A stretch of 62,683 nt of DNA from JBHJGU01 sp050331475 (GCA_050331475.1 JBHJGU010000124.1:1-62683), one strand, 5' to 3'. Shown: positions 8,451 through 17,626, counted from the first letter of the stretch. The notes: generated by a model not told the origin, from the letters alone. Made by a program: numbers and translations.

Positions 8451-8911
8451 TCACCGATCCCCCGCGCGTGCTCATTGTGGAGGCGCGGTTTTATCCCGAG
8501 ATCGCGGACGAATTGGCCCAAGGCGCGCTTGAGGCGCTCAACACCCGGAACGCCAGCGCGCACCGGGTCACGGTGCCGGGCGTGTTTGAAATCCCCGCCG
8601 CCATCGCTTGGGCGGAGAAGATCGGCCATAGTGGGCAGGGGCCCAGCTATGACGGGTTTGTGGCGCTCGGCTGCGTGATCCGCGGGGAGACCAGCCATTA
8701 CGATTATGTTTGCGGAGAAAGCGCGCGCGCCTTGATGGATCTGACCGTTAATGCGGGACTGGCGGTCGGATACGGCGTGTTGACGGTGGAAACCGAGGCC
8801 CAGGCCTGGGTGCGCGCCCGGCGGAGCGACAAGAATAAGGGCGCGGACGCCGCGAACGCCGCGCTCGCCATGGTGGACTTGCGCCAGACGCTGATGGGCG
8901 CGCGTTCGTGA
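8447..8911 (+). CDS. ribH: 6,7-dimethyl-8-ribityllumazine synthase
   Basis: Condenses dihydroxybutanone phosphate with the pyrimidine precursor to give lumazine. 154 residues, standard length. Recognisable parts are VLIVEARFYPEIADEL at the N-terminus, VPGVFEIPAAI near residue 42 and LGCVIRGETSHYDYVC near residue 72, where the conserved His of the active site lies. The 4-base overlaps at both ends keep it inside the rib operon. Confidence 0.95.
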   Translation: MITDPPRVLIVEARFYPEIADELAQGALEALNTRNASAHRVTVPGVFEIPAAIAWAEKIGHSGQGPSYDGFVALGCVIRGETSHYDYVCGESARALMDLTVNAGLAVGYGVLTVETEAQAWVRARRSDKNKGADAANAALAMVDLRQTLMGARS

Positions 8912-9417
8912 GCGTCGAAGCCCTGAACCCGCGCCCTGAGACGCCGTCTCAGGCGCGTGCGCGGCTGCGCCAGGCCGCCCGCCTGGCCGTGGTTCAAGCG
9001 CTCTATCAGATGGAGCTGACCGGACGCGGCGCGACGGCCGTCGCCCATGAGTTTCGCGATGTCCGCTTTGGCGCCGCCCACGAAAGCGCAGCGTATTTGG
9101 AGGCGGACGAGGACTTCTTCGAGGCGGTGCTCACCGGCTGCGCGGCCCGACAGGCTGAGGTGGACCGCGGGATTGCGCAGCGATTAAGCGCGGGCTGGAA
9201 GCTGGAACGTCTAGACGCTACCGCACGGGCGCTTCTGCGCGCCGGCGCCTATGAATTGCTGGACCGCGCGGATGTGCCGGCCAGTGCGGTGGTCGCAAGC
9301 TATGTCGATCTCGCATCGGCGTTTTTTGACGCCAAAGACGTCGCCTTCGTCAATGCGGCGCTCGATGGGCTCGCCCAGGACTGGCGCGCGGAGGAACGCG
9401 CTGCGTCGGGACCATGA
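8908..9417 (+). CDS. nusB: Transcription antitermination factor NusB
   Basis: All-helical RNA-binding protein that works with NusE in rRNA antitermination. The 169-residue product has the family pattern ARLAVVQALYQMELTG near residue 24, and the C-terminal RALLRAGAYELLDRADVPASAVVASYVDLA near residue 105. GTG start overlaps the ribH stop (GTGA); ribH-nusB-thiL is the usual order in alphaproteobacteria. Confidence 0.95.
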   Translation: MSVEALNPRPETPSQARARLRQAARLAVVQALYQMELTGRGATAVAHEFRDVRFGAAHESAAYLEADEDFFEAVLTGCAARQAEVDRGIAQRLSAGWKLERLDATARALLRAGAYELLDRADVPASAVVASYVDLASAFFDAKDVAFVNAALDGLAQDWRAEERAASGP

Positions 9418-10406
9418 CGTCGGCCCGGCTGGGCGAGTTCGACTTTATCCGTGACGTCTTAGCGCCCCTGGCGGGCGACGGACCACCGGCGTTTGGGCTG
9501 ACCGACGACGCCGCAGCGTTCCTGTCCCCGCCGGGCCAGGATCTGGTGATCTCCACGGATATGATTGTCCAAGGCCGCCATTTCTTGGATGACGATCCGG
9601 CGGACGCCGTGGCGCGCAAGCTTATTCGGGTCAACCTGTCCGATCTCGCCGCCAAGGGGGCTGAGCCGGTCGGCCTCTGCCTGTCGATCGCCTGGCCCGA
9701 CGCCGCTCCGGCTGAAACGCTGACCGAGTTTGCGCGCGGTTTGGCCGATGATCTTGGCGCTTGCGGCCTGACGCTCTGGGGCGGGGACACAACCGCGACC
9801 GGCGGCGCGTGGACGTTAAGCGCAACCGTCTTCGGGCTTTGCCCCCAGGGCCGGATGCTCCGCCGGCGCGGCGCGCGAGTGGGCGAAGGGGTGTTCGTGA
9901 CCGGAACGATCGGCGATGGCGGGCTGGGTCTGAGGGCCGCGCGCGGGGAGGCGTTGGGCTTGTCCGCGCCGGATCAAGCCGCGCTGGCGGACCGGTATCG
10001 TTGTCCGCGGCCGCGCCTGGGATTTATCGCCGCGCATCGGGAGACCGTCTCAGCGGGCTTGGACGTCTCCGACGGATTGATCGCGGATTTAGGCCATCTG
10101 TCCGAGCAGAGCGGGGTGCGTTTGCGCTTGGATCTGGAGCGTTTGCCCCTGTCCGAGGCGGCCGAAGGCTGGTTGACGACCCAGCCTGATCCCTTGGCCG
10201 CGCGGCGCGCCCTAGCCACGGCCGGGGATGATTATGAGATCGCGTTCACCGCCCCGCTCGAAGCGGAGGCCAATCTCCGCACCCACGCGGCGGGTTTGGA
10301 CTTGCGGGTGACGCGCATCGGGACCGTCGAGGCGGGTGCGGGCGTGGACGTGCGGTTCGCCGGCGCGAAGCTCGCCGTCGATGCGCCCGGGTTTAAACAC
10401 TTTTAA
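9414..10406 (+). CDS. thiL: Thiamine-monophosphate kinase
   Basis: ATP-dependent phosphorylation of thiamine monophosphate to thiamine diphosphate. 330 residues with the PurM/ThiL pattern: GEFDFIRDVLAPL at the N-terminus, LTDDAAAF near residue 30, STDMIVQGRHF near 45, the AAKGAEPVGL segment near 80, and GLDVSDGLIADLGHL near 215. Last gene of the tightly overlapped cofactor run; the next gene begins 23 bases downstream. Confidence 0.95.
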   Translation: MTSARLGEFDFIRDVLAPLAGDGPPAFGLTDDAAAFLSPPGQDLVISTDMIVQGRHFLDDDPADAVARKLIRVNLSDLAAKGAEPVGLCLSIAWPDAAPAETLTEFARGLADDLGACGLTLWGGDTTATGGAWTLSATVFGLCPQGRMLRRRGARVGEGVFVTGTIGDGGLGLRAARGEALGLSAPDQAALADRYRCPRPRLGFIAAHRETVSAGLDVSDGLIADLGHLSEQSGVRLRLDLERLPLSEAAEGWLTTQPDPLAARRALATAGDDYEIAFTAPLEAEANLRTHAAGLDLRVTRIGTVEAGAGVDVRFAGAKLAVDAPGFKHF

Positions 10407-10429
10407 GCCGGCTCGATTACGTTTCACGT

Positions 10430-10948
10430 ATGCATTTTGGTCGCTTCTCTCGCCGCGCCGGACTGGCCGCGCTTTTCAGCGTCGTGTGGGCCTCGGTTGC
10501 GGGCGCGGGCGGGGGCGGGGGCGGGGGCAAAAGTTCGAAGAAGGACGAAGGCCCGTCAAATCGGTTCAAGGCGAGTTGGACGCTTGAGGACGACACCGAG
10601 GAAGAGGTGGAGCCCGAGGAGTTCAGCGAAGAGGTTCACCGGGCAGTGGATTTCCCCGCATTCGCGGCGCCGCTAACCCGTGGCGAACGCTTGGAGAATT
10701 ACGCCTTCTTGAACATTCGCGTCCTGGTGGTTGATGGCGGGGATGTCTGGAAAGCGCGCGAGAACATCCACATCATCCGCGACGCCTTCGTTCGGGCTGT
10801 GCACAAAGCGCCGGTCTCTGATGATGACGGGAACACCCTAGATTTTGAGAGGGCGCGCACGGTTCTGGGACAAGCCTACGCCGAGGTGATCGCCGATCCG
10901 CCCGTGGACACCATCGAGTTTCTCAACGTCGACGTCCGTCGCGGCTAA
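10430..10948 (+). CDS. Exported protein of unknown function with poly-Gly tract
   Basis: 172 residues. The N-terminus has two arginines before a hydrophobic core ending in VAGA, a probable signal peptide, then a run of seven glycines and a charged low-complexity stretch to about residue 60. The folded part (ENYAFLNIRVLVVDGGDVWKARENIHIIRDAFVRAVHK) alternates strand and helix and faintly recalls the C-terminal domain of FliL-like flagellar proteins, but the resemblance is too weak to name it. Its place between thiL and hppA recurs in related genomes as far as I recall. No function is proposed. Confidence 0.75.
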   Translation: MHFGRFSRRAGLAALFSVVWASVAGAGGGGGGGKSSKKDEGPSNRFKASWTLEDDTEEEVEPEEFSEEVHRAVDFPAFAAPLTRGERLENYAFLNIRVLVVDGGDVWKARENIHIIRDAFVRAVHKAPVSDDDGNTLDFERARTVLGQAYAEVIADPPVDTIEFLNVDVRRG

Positions 10949-11085
10949 ACCGGGGCGGTTTGCGTCTCGGGCTAAAGGTGCGACCATGTTGCGCGCCCCT
11001 AGGATTGCCCTCATAGTCCGCTCCGCGGTCACAGGATCGGGCGCATCCGCGCCTCGGTGACCCAAGGTGAAAAGAGGGGGCGGAT

Positions 11086-13251
11086 ATGTCGGACCAGCTC
11101 GTCTGGGTGATTGCTGCGGGCGTCGTAGCGATCGGCTTTGGATACTATCAGATACACCAATTGCTGGCGGCGAGCCCCGGCAACGAGAAAATGCAAGAGA
11201 TCGCGGGGGCGATCCAAGAGGGTGCGAACGCTTATTTGCGCCGGCAATACACCACCATCGCTTGGGCGGGCGCGGCCATCGTGCTGCTGATCCTCAAGCT
11301 TTTAGGCATGCTGCCGGCTTTGGGCTTTGTCATCGGCGCGGTTTTGTCCGGCGCGGCGGGCTTCATCGGTATGATCGTGTCGGTGCGCGCCAATGTGCGC
11401 ACCACGGAGGCGGCCAGAACTGGGCTCCAAGCCGGCCTGGACATCGCCTTTAAATCCGGCGCGGTGACAGGGCTCTTGGTGGCTGGGCTCGCGTTGCTGT
11501 CCATTGCGATTTACTATTTCATCCTGATTGGCCCGCTCGGGTTGGAGCCAGTCAGTCGCGATGTGATTGACGCCTTGGTCGCGCTCGGCTTCGGCGCGTC
11601 GTTGATTTCGATCTTCGCGCGCTTGGGCGGCGGCATCTTCACCAAGGGCGCCGATGTGGGCGGGGACATGGTCGGCAAGGTCGAAGCCGGCATCCCTGAG
11701 GACGACCCGCGCAACGCCGCCACCATTGCGGACAATGTGGGCGACAATGTCGGGGACTGCGCGGGCATGGCCGCGGACCTGTTTGAGACCTACGTGGTCT
11801 CTGTGGTGGCCACCATGGTGCTCGCCTCGATCTACTTCCGCGGCGGGGAGGCGGTGGGCCTCATGATGCTGTTGCCGCTCGCTATCGCGGCGGCGTGCGT
11901 GGTTCCCACCATCATCGGATCCTACTTTGTCAAGCTCGGCGGGGACGGCGACCGCAATGTGATGGGCGCGCTTTATAAGGGGTTCATCGCTACCGCCGGA
12001 TTATCGCTCGTCGCCATTGGCGTGGTGATGAACATGCTCGTCGGTTTTGATGCGGAAATCGCCCAAGCCTCCGGGGACACCGTTACCGGGATGGCGCTTT
12101 TCCAATGTGCGATTGTGGGTTTAGGCGTGACCGCGGCGTTCGTCTGGATCACGGAGTACTATACCGGGACGGGGTATCGTCCGGTGCGCTCGGTCGCCCA
12201 AGCCTCGGTGTCCGGGCATGGGACCAACGTTATCCAAGGCTTGGCGGTGTCTTTGGAATCCACCGCTCTGCCCGCGATCGTCATTATCTTAGGCATCATC
12301 ATCACATACAGCCTCGCGGGTCTGTTCGGGGTCGCCATCGCGGTGACCACTATGCTGGCGCTCGCGGGCATGGTGGTGGCGCTCGACGCTTTCGGACCGG
12401 TGACGGACAACGCCGGCGGCATCGCCGAGATGGCGGAACTTGAAGACGATGTCCGCAACACCACAGACACTTTGGACGCGGTAGGCAACACCACCAAAGC
12501 GGTGACCAAGGGCTACGCCATCGGATCGGCCGGGTTGGGGGCGTTGGTGCTGTTTGCGGCTTATACCGAGGACTTGGCGTACTTCGCGTCGAACCCGGAG
12601 ACCTATCCGTTCTTTGCGGGGGTCTCCCCGGACTTTAGCCTGGCGAACCCTTATGTGGTGGTGGGGCTGTTTTTTGGCGGATTGCTCGCCTTCCTGTTTG
12701 GTGGGTTATCCATGACGGCTGTGGGCCGCGCCGCGGAGGCGGTGGTCGAGGAGGTGCGCCGGCAGTTCAAGGAAAAGCCGGGCATCATGACCTTTGAGGA
12801 GAAGCCCGATTACGGCCGGGCCGTGGATATGCTCTCCCGCTCGGCGATCAAGGAAATGATCGTGCCGTCGCTATTGCCGGTCTTAAGCCCCATCGTGCTT
12901 TACGGGTTCGTGTTGTTCGTCGCGCCCGAGGGTGAAGAAAAGGCGCAAGCCTTGGCCGCCGTAGGGGCCATGTTGCTGGGCGTCATCGTGACCGGCTTGT
13001 TCGTGGCGATCTCCATGACCTCGGGCGGCGGCGCGTGGGACAACGCCAAAAAGTCCTTCGAAGACGGCTTTGAGGACAAGGACGGCGTGGTCCACCAAAA
13101 AGGCTCAGACGCGCACAAAGCCTCGGACACCGGGGACACGGTCGGCGATCCGTACAAGGACACCGCTGGTCCGGCGGTCAACCCAATGATCAAAATTACC
13201 AATATTGTGGCGCTGCTGTTGTTGGCGGTTCTGGCGGGGCAGGCGGGTTAA
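11086..13251 (+). CDS. hppA: Proton-translocating pyrophosphatase, K+-independent type
   Basis: Integral membrane pump coupling PPi hydrolysis to H+ export; 721 residues with about 16 membrane segments. The pyrophosphate site is seen at residues 190-226: GADVGGDMVGKVE followed by the NAATIADNVGDNVGDCAGMAADLFETY region, and again at the C-terminus KGSDAHKASDTGDTVGDPYKDTAGPA. The position that separates subclasses reads GNTTKA with Lys at about residue 471; K+-dependent enzymes have Ala there, so this should be the K+-insensitive form. An Ala-to-Gly change (DVGGDMVGK instead of DVGADLVGK) is unusual. A 13-bp terminator hairpin follows 22 bases after the stop. Confidence 0.97.
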   Translation: MSDQLVWVIAAGVVAIGFGYYQIHQLLAASPGNEKMQEIAGAIQEGANAYLRRQYTTIAWAGAAIVLLILKLLGMLPALGFVIGAVLSGAAGFIGMIVSVRANVRTTEAARTGLQAGLDIAFKSGAVTGLLVAGLALLSIAIYYFILIGPLGLEPVSRDVIDALVALGFGASLISIFARLGGGIFTKGADVGGDMVGKVEAGIPEDDPRNAATIADNVGDNVGDCAGMAADLFETYVVSVVATMVLASIYFRGGEAVGLMMLLPLAIAAACVVPTIIGSYFVKLGGDGDRNVMGALYKGFIATAGLSLVAIGVVMNMLVGFDAEIAQASGDTVTGMALFQCAIVGLGVTAAFVWITEYYTGTGYRPVRSVAQASVSGHGTNVIQGLAVSLESTALPAIVIILGIIITYSLAGLFGVAIAVTTMLALAGMVVALDAFGPVTDNAGGIAEMAELEDDVRNTTDTLDAVGNTTKAVTKGYAIGSAGLGALVLFAAYTEDLAYFASNPETYPFFAGVSPDFSLANPYVVVGLFFGGLLAFLFGGLSMTAVGRAAEAVVEEVRRQFKEKPGIMTFEEKPDYGRAVDMLSRSAIKEMIVPSLLPVLSPIVLYGFVLFVAPEGEEKAQALAAVGAMLLGVIVTGLFVAISMTSGGGAWDNAKKSFEDGFEDKDGVVHQKGSDAHKASDTGDTVGDPYKDTAGPAVNPMIKITNIVALLLLAVLAGQAG

Positions 13252-13273
13252 ACGATCCGCGTCACCTAAAACA

Positions 13274-13304
13274 CAGCCCCCGTCTCGAATAGAGGCGGGG
13301 GCTG
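13274..13304 (+). terminator. Strong stem-loop terminator after hppA
   Basis: Thirteen base pairs (13274-13286 with 13292-13304, one G-T pair) around a GAATA loop; the lower stem is CAGCCCCCG with CGGGGGCTG. The T-rich tail is short (CTTCAATTCC), so it may act in both directions, also ending bamE which runs toward it. Confidence 0.75.
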
Positions 13305-13348
13305 CTTCAATTCCGACTGGACCGATCGCGGATAGGACGGTGCGGACG

Positions 13349-13843
13349 TTAGCCGCCGGGACGCGGGCCGCCAGCGCCGCCGGGTAGGTTTTGTTGGTTC
13401 GGCAGGGTCTGTGTGGGCAGACCGATTGAGCCGAACAATTGTTCGACTAAGGACAATTCCCGACCGCGTGTCGGTGTTTTGTCGCCTGAGAACGCGAAGC
13501 GGCGCGCATCGTCGAGATCATAGGTGTCGACAAAGTCGACGACGCCGTCCTCGTCAAACGTCACTTCGGTCACCTGGCGATTGCTCCATTTTGGCTTGCG
13601 ATACGCCGCTTCGGTGCGCACGCCGGACAGGTAATACCAAACCTCCTCGCCCTCGAAGACGCTTGAGGTGGAGGGACTGCCAAAGTCTTCGCGAACACTG
13701 TCGCGCGTGGCCACGCCGAATTCGATTTGCTCGGGCATGGATAGAACCGCTTGAACACCAAGCGTGCTGACCGCCGGCGTGCAGGCGGTCGCCCCCAAGG
13801 CGAAGGTGATGAAAGCGGCAGTGCGCACAGTAAGCGTTGGCAT
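13349..13843 (-). CDS. bamE: Outer membrane assembly lipoprotein BamE (SmpA/OmlA)
   Basis: Small lipoprotein of the outer-membrane beta-barrel assembly machine. Lipobox ATAC near residue 20 follows a short hydrophobic signal. The BamE fold is visible in IEFGVATRDSVREDFGSPS, EEVWYYLSG and VTEVTFDEDGVVDFVDTYD. Chosen start is 13843 (MPTLTV), preceded by GAGG; an in-frame ATG at 13870 would add nine residues. The 164-residue length is normal for Caulobacterales members, including a Pro/Gly-rich tail. Divergent from the CBP3 gene across 145 bases, an arrangement seen widely in alphaproteobacteria. Confidence 0.88.
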   Translation of the reverse strand: MPTLTVRTAAFITFALGATACTPAVSTLGVQAVLSMPEQIEFGVATRDSVREDFGSPSTSSVFEGEEVWYYLSGVRTEAAYRKPKWSNRQVTEVTFDEDGVVDFVDTYDLDDARRFAFSGDKTPTRGRELSLVEQLFGSIGLPTQTLPNQQNLPGGAGGPRPGG

Positions 13844-13988
13844 AGCGTTGACCTCATTCAAGAAGCGCATAGCTTCCGGGCCGGATTAGACCGAAGCGCG
13901 CGCCGCGCTGCAACCCCTTCCCGGCGTCGGAGCCTTGTGATTAAAACGCGCTCGGTGGTTCGCGCCGTTATCCTGAAGGATCGCTGAC

Positions 13989-14501
13989 ATGTTGAATGTT
14001 TTTGCAGGGGCGCGCCGGCGTCGCGTGGCCGCGGAATTGGCGGATTGGATCAACGTCGCCGCTCGCGCCGAGCCGCTTTACGTTCGACTGGGCGCTCCGG
14101 ACACCTTTGAGGGGCGCTTTGAAGTGCTCGCGTTGCATAGCGGACTGATGTTTCGGCGGCTGGGCCGGGATCCAAACGGCGCGAAAGTGGCTCAGGCCGT
14201 GTTCGACGCGCTCTTCTCCCAGATTGACGCGGGGATGCGCGAAGCCGGGGTTGGCGACCTAACCGTGCCGAAAAAGATCAAAGCGCTGGCGGCGGGATTT
14301 TACGTGCGCATTCGCGCTTATGACGACGGACTAAGCGCTCAAGACCCCGACGCGCTGACAGCGGTGGCCATGCGCTTTCTGGAACCCCCAAACGGGGAGG
14401 CCGGCGCGCAGGCTTGGGCTGATTATGCGCGGGCGCTGGAGCAGTCTTTAGCGGCCTGGCCGGGACCGCCATCCCCACCGCCTGCCGCGCCGCGTCCCTA
14501 G
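13989..14501 (+). CDS. Ubiquinol-cytochrome c chaperone (CBP3/UQCC1 family)
   Basis: Assembly factor for cytochrome b of respiratory complex III. 170 residues; the family pattern is seen as AEPLYVRLGAPDTFEGRFEVLALHSGLMFRRL near residues 30-60 and MREAGVGDLTVPKKIKALAAGFYVRIRAYD near residues 85-115. In many relatives this gene is followed by a DUF177 (YceD) gene and rpmF; here plsX follows directly, so those have moved or been lost. The C-terminal PSPPPAAPRP tail is low complexity. Confidence 0.88.
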   Translation: MLNVFAGARRRRVAAELADWINVAARAEPLYVRLGAPDTFEGRFEVLALHSGLMFRRLGRDPNGAKVAQAVFDALFSQIDAGMREAGVGDLTVPKKIKALAAGFYVRIRAYDDGLSAQDPDALTAVAMRFLEPPNGEAGAQAWADYARALEQSLAAWPGPPSPPPAAPRP

Positions 14502-14597
14502 AGGGCTGCGTCGGCGCATGCGATCGACTTGCATCGGAGGCCGCTTCGTCTATCGTCCGCCGACGGTGGGGTTTGGGGGAGGCGCGAGCGCATCCGT

Positions 14598-15668
14598 ATG
14601 GCTGAGACGCCTTTAACCATTTCTATCGACGCCATGGGCGGCGATCACGGGCCGGCTATGGTCATCGACGGGGTCATGCGGACCCTGAAAGACCGGCCTG
14701 ACCAAAAGAATCTGAAGTTTCTGCTTCATGGCGCCGAGGGTGATATTCTGCCGTTACTGGCGGCGAATTCTTTCGCGATCACCTATTGCGATGTTCGCCA
14801 CACGGAGCTTGCGGTGTCGATGGAGGAGAAGCCCAGCCAAGCCTTGCGGCGCTCCCGCGGATCGAGCATGTGGAACGCTGTCGCAGCCGTGCGGGATGGG
14901 GAGGCGGACGTCGCGGTGTCCGCGGGCAACACCGGCGCGCTCATGGCGATCTCCAAGGTGTTGCTGCGGATGATGGAGGGCGTGCACCGTCCGGCCATCG
15001 CGGCGAGTTGGCCGACAATGTCCGGGGTCGCCACGGTGCTCGACGTTGGGGCCAATGTGGATTGCGACGTCGACCAACTCATTGATTTTGCAATTCTTGG
15101 CGAAGCGTTCCATCGCGCGGTGCACGACCAAGTCCGCCCCAGCGTCGGCCTCTTGAATGTGGGTGCTGAAGACATGAAAGGTCGCGACACCGTGCGCGAG
15201 GCCGATCGCCGCCTGAAGACCTCGGGCCTGGACATGAATTATTCGGGATTCGTGGAAGGCGACGATATCAGCCAAGGCGCCGTCGATGTGGTGGTCACAG
15301 ACGGGTTCACCGGTAATATCGCGCTCAAGACCGCGGAGGGCACGGCCAAACTCGTCGCCTCCTTCGTCAAAGAGGCGCTCACCGGCACCAAGCGCGCGAA
15401 AGCCGGCGCGCTGTTGGCGCGACCGTCTTTGGAACGTTTGCGCGAACGCATGGATCCTCGCCGCGTCAATGGCGGTGTGTTCTTGGGTCTGAACGGGGTG
15501 GTGGTGAAAAGCCATGGCGGGACGGACGGCTTAGGTTTCGCCACCGCTTTGGGATTGGCCGCGGACATGGCTGCGCATCCGTTCAAAGGCGAAATCGCTG
15601 AGGCTTTGCGGAAGCTGGCGTTGAACGGCCGATGCGGACCGTGCTCGTTGGCGGACGACGCGGCATGA
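14598..15668 (+). CDS. plsX: Phosphate acyltransferase PlsX
   Basis: Makes acyl-phosphate from acyl-ACP for phospholipid synthesis. The frame is open from 14529, but the family start is at 14598 (MAETPLTISIDAMGGDHGP), giving 356 residues, the usual length. Signatures are IDAMGGDHGP near residue 10, SAGNTGALMAIS near 112, and the GFVEGDDI and VVTDGFTGNIALKT segments in the second half. Its stop overlaps the fabH start (ATGA), matching the common plsX-fabH-ihfA-merR order. Confidence 0.96.
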   Translation: MAETPLTISIDAMGGDHGPAMVIDGVMRTLKDRPDQKNLKFLLHGAEGDILPLLAANSFAITYCDVRHTELAVSMEEKPSQALRRSRGSSMWNAVAAVRDGEADVAVSAGNTGALMAISKVLLRMMEGVHRPAIAASWPTMSGVATVLDVGANVDCDVDQLIDFAILGEAFHRAVHDQVRPSVGLLNVGAEDMKGRDTVREADRRLKTSGLDMNYSGFVEGDDISQGAVDVVVTDGFTGNIALKTAEGTAKLVASFVKEALTGTKRAKAGALLARPSLERLRERMDPRRVNGGVFLGLNGVVVKSHGGTDGLGFATALGLAADMAAHPFKGEIAEALRKLALNGRCGPCSLADDAA

Positions 15669-16639
15669 GCGAATTGCGGTCGGTTGTCCTCGGGGTGGGG
15701 GCGTATTTGCCCCAACGCGTTCTGACGAACGCGCAACTCTCCACCATGGTCGACACCAGCGACGCTTGGATTGTGGAGCGCACCGGCATTCGGGAACGCC
15801 GGATCGCAGCGGATGGCGAAACCACCGCGGATCTGGCGCGCCATGCGGCGGAGGCTGCGCTTAAACGCGCCGGTCTCCGGGCCCAAGACATCGATTTAAT
15901 TGTGCTTGCCACGGCGACGCCCAACCGCACCTTTCCGGCGACCGCTGTGAGCGTACAAAGGCTGCTGGGTGCGGATCACGCCGCAGCGTTCGATGTGCAG
16001 GCGGTCTGCAGCGGATTTGTCTATGCGCTGGCGACCGCGGACGCCTTGTTAAAAGTCGGCCAAGCGCGTCGCGCGCTCGTTATTGGTGCTGAGACGTTTT
16101 CGCGGATCCTCGACTGGGCGGACCGCACCACCTGCGTGCTGTTTGGCGATGGCGCCGGGGCTTTGGTGCTCGAGGCGCAAGCCATTGCCGAGGCGGGAGA
16201 CCGGGGCGTACTGCGCAGTTTTTTACGCTCGGACGGGCGGTGTGAAGACCTGCTTTATGTGGATGGCGGACCGTCGAGCACCCAAAGCGTCGGTAAGCTG
16301 CGCATGCAGGGCAACCAAGTGTTTCGCCACGCGGTGACCCATATCAGTGACGCCATTGTGCAAGTGCTTGAACCGACCCCGTATGAAATCGCGGACGTGG
16401 ATTGGTTTGTGCCCCACCAGGCGAATCAGCGCATTCTCGACGCGGTGGCGCGGCGGCTCGATATTCCGTTGGACCGAATCATCTCGACAGTCGGCGAACA
16501 TGGCAACACCTCAGCCGCCTCAATCCCTCTCGCCTTGAACCGTTTGGTGGCCGAAGGCCGGGCGAAAGCGGGTGATCTGGTGCTGATTGAGGCGTTGGGC
16601 GGGGGGCTGACTTGGGGGGCAAGCCTTTTCCGGCTCTAA
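15665..16639 (+). CDS. fabH: Beta-ketoacyl-ACP synthase III
   Basis: Starts fatty acid synthesis by condensing acetyl-CoA with malonyl-ACP. The start at 15665 overlaps the plsX stop and gives 324 residues; an upstream in-frame ATG at 15632 is inside plsX and unlikely. The catalytic triad is complete: Cys in AVCSGFVYAL (about residue 115), His in VPHQANQRI and Asn in GEHGNTSAAS. The C-terminal GGGLTWGA loop is also standard. Confidence 0.97.
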   Translation: MSELRSVVLGVGAYLPQRVLTNAQLSTMVDTSDAWIVERTGIRERRIAADGETTADLARHAAEAALKRAGLRAQDIDLIVLATATPNRTFPATAVSVQRLLGADHAAAFDVQAVCSGFVYALATADALLKVGQARRALVIGAETFSRILDWADRTTCVLFGDGAGALVLEAQAIAEAGDRGVLRSFLRSDGRCEDLLYVDGGPSSTQSVGKLRMQGNQVFRHAVTHISDAIVQVLEPTPYEIADVDWFVPHQANQRILDAVARRLDIPLDRIISTVGEHGNTSAASIPLALNRLVAEGRAKAGDLVLIEALGGGLTWGASLFRL

Positions 16640-16686
16640 AACCGGGTATTGATTAAAAAATCATCGCGATCGCATATAACTATGGA

Positions 16687-16715
16687 TTGACGTAACCCGT
16701 TGTCCCGCCTAGCAT
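16687..16715 (+). promoter_or_regulatory. Candidate sigma-70 promoter of ihfA
   Basis: TTGACG at 16687-16692 and TAGCAT at 16710-16715 are separated by 17 bases, about 20 bases upstream of the ihfA start. The upstream DNA (16650-16680) is locally AT-rich. This is consensus matching by eye. Confidence 0.4.
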
Positions 16716-16735
16716 TGTAGCTCTGGGAGGGCACC

Positions 16736-17038
16736 ATGACCGCAAACACCATCACCCGAGCGCAGCTCACCGAGGCCGTCATCGAAGAGGTCGGACTATC
16801 CCGTCAGGAGTCCGCGGATTTGGTGGAGGCCGTTTTGGACGTCATCGCCGACGCGTTAGCCGATGGCGAGGCCGTGAAATTGTCCGCCTTCGGCACGTTT
16901 TCCGTGCGCGACAAAGGGGGGCGAATCGGACGAAACCCGAAGACCGGCGAAGAGGTGCCGATCGAGCCCCGGCGTGTGCTGGTTTTCAAACCCAGCCAAG
17001 TGCTGAAAGAACGGGTTGATCGCGCTCAGGCGGACTAG
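16736..17038 (+). CDS. ihfA: Integration host factor alpha subunit
   Basis: DNA-bending protein, 100 residues, partner of IhfB. The family core is clear: VKLSAFGTFSVRDKGGRIGRNPKTGEEVPIEPRRVLVFKPS, containing the beta arms with GRNPKTGEEVPI and the prolines that wedge the DNA. The N-terminal TRAQLTEAVIEEVGLSRQES matches IHF alpha rather than HU. It has a good ribosome site (GGGAGG) and its own candidate promoter, and lies ten bases before the MerR gene. Confidence 0.96.
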   Translation: MTANTITRAQLTEAVIEEVGLSRQESADLVEAVLDVIADALADGEAVKLSAFGTFSVRDKGGRIGRNPKTGEEVPIEPRRVLVFKPSQVLKERVDRAQAD

Positions 17039-17047
17039 GGCGAGGCC

Positions 17048-17485
17048 ATGGCGAAATCTCCCCGGGCGTATCGCACAATCGGGGAGGCGGCCGCCGAGCT
17101 CGATCTTCAGCCCCACGTTCTGCGCTATTGGGAGCAGAAGCTTTCCGCGCTGCGGCCGATGAAAAGAGCGGGCGGTCGGCGTTATTATCGCCCTCAAGAC
17201 ATCGCCTTGCTTAGGGTGGCGCGAACCCTGCTGCACGAGCGGGGCTGGCCGTTTGCTCGCGTGAAGGTCGTTCTGCGCCGGTTCAGCGTTCGATTGCTGT
17301 TAAAACTGTATGTCGAGCCTGCGCCGGACGCGAGGCCATTAGACGACCGGTGCGCGACCGTGGACATGTCCGATCCGGAGGCTGTGGGGCGTCAGTTGCG
17401 CGATCGCTTGGTCGGGCTAGAGGCCTGCCGCGCGCGGTTAGACGCTGCCGTGCGCAAAAGCGCGGCTCAAGACTTGAAGGCGTGA
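17048..17485 (+). CDS. MerR-family transcriptional regulator
   Basis: 145 residues. The N-terminal winged helix is complete: YRTIGEAAAELDLQPHVLRYWEQKLSALRPMKRAGGRRYYRPQDIALLRVARTLL. The C-terminal part (residues 80-145) is a helical dimerisation tail without metal-binding cysteines. This is the regulator that normally follows ihfA in alphaproteobacteria; its target is not known to me. Confidence 0.9.
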   Translation: MAKSPRAYRTIGEAAAELDLQPHVLRYWEQKLSALRPMKRAGGRRYYRPQDIALLRVARTLLHERGWPFARVKVVLRRFSVRLLLKLYVEPAPDARPLDDRCATVDMSDPEAVGRQLRDRLVGLEACRARLDAAVRKSAAQDLKA

Positions 17486-17498
17486 ACCGCATTAATCC

Positions 17499-17576
17499 TG
17501 GTCGGAGCGGCAGGATTCGAACCTGCGACCCCTGGTCCCCCAGACCAGTGCGCTAACCGGGCTGCGCCACGCTCCG
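17499..17576 (-). tRNA. tRNA-Pro (GGG)
   Basis: Full cloverleaf of 78 bases on the minus strand. The acceptor stem CGGAGCG pairs with CGCTCCG, the discriminator is A and CCA is encoded. The anticodon stem CTGGT/ACCAG encloses the loop CTGGGGG, giving anticodon GGG. Convergent with the MerR gene. Confidence 0.97.
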
Positions 17577-17626
17577 TTCCCAGGAAGGCGAGGTTATAGG
17601 GGGGCGGAGATAGGGACGCAATGGCG

